A DNA stretch of 6,301 bases from assembly GCA_028865375.1 (NCBI GenBank), contig JAGWKJ010000148.1, positions 1-6,301 of the forward strand. Reading direction: 5' to 3'. The position numbers were made by a program, and so were the translations under genes. The notes below the pieces were generated by a model. It saw only the letters and a list, made by a program, of their open reading frames with translations, was not told the origin of the DNA and did no database searches. Of this stretch, positions 6,285-6,301 are shown piece by piece (position 1 is the first letter of the stretch; each line of letters begins with the position of its first letter). Source of the DNA: Hyphomicrobiales bacterium. GTDB lineage: Bacteria; Pseudomonadota; Alphaproteobacteria; Rhizobiales; Beijerinckiaceae.

Positions 6285-6301
6285 CTCACGCCCCGCGCGA
6301 C

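Overview
The window reads as chromosomal core DNA from a very GC-rich alphaproteobacterium, most likely Hyphomicrobiales (Rhizobiales) or a close relative. Three things suggest this: a CckA-type hybrid histidine kinase, which is characteristic of the alphaproteobacterial cell-cycle circuit; GANTC (CcrM-type) sites next to it; and an RF2 gene that keeps its programmed frameshift. Codon use is uniformly GC3-rich. I see no mobile element, tRNA, rRNA, CRISPR array or foreign-looking island. The strong GC bias creates very long spurious open frames on both strands, and I have left these out.

Layout, left to right. Positions 2-610 (+) hold the 3' part of a lysophosphatidic-acid acyltransferase (plsC). 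A 78-base gap follows, with two GANTC sites. Positions 689-3220 (+) encode CckA, with two membrane segments, three PAS-like domains, a kinase core and a receiver. Ten bases later, 3231-3743 (+) encodes a SixA-type phosphohistidine phosphatase, probably in the same transcript. A 79-base gap carries a striking TTAACC tandem/palindrome (3770-3785), which contains the only TTAA tetramers I found in the window. Positions 3823-5088 (+) encode a membrane-anchored coiled-coil M23 peptidoglycan endopeptidase. It converges on prfB (6231-5103, -). The two stop codons are the outer ends of one shared hairpin (5086-5105).

prfB is complete only if the ribosome shifts +1 at an in-frame UGA after codon 23. 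The site AGGAGG-CAT-CTT-TGA-C is a textbook RF2 autoregulatory frameshift. Conventional gene callers would start the gene too late, at 6068, or call it broken.

How the genes fit together: CckA feeds the ChpT/CtrA/CpdR phosphorelay. A His-phosphate phosphatase beside it could drain that relay, and a wall hydrolase behind a CtrA-like half-site pair could be one of its outputs. These links are inference from position and motif. I found no clearly new biological system; the most noteworthy items are the recoding site, the TTAACC element, the cckA-sixA pairing and the shared-stop hairpin.
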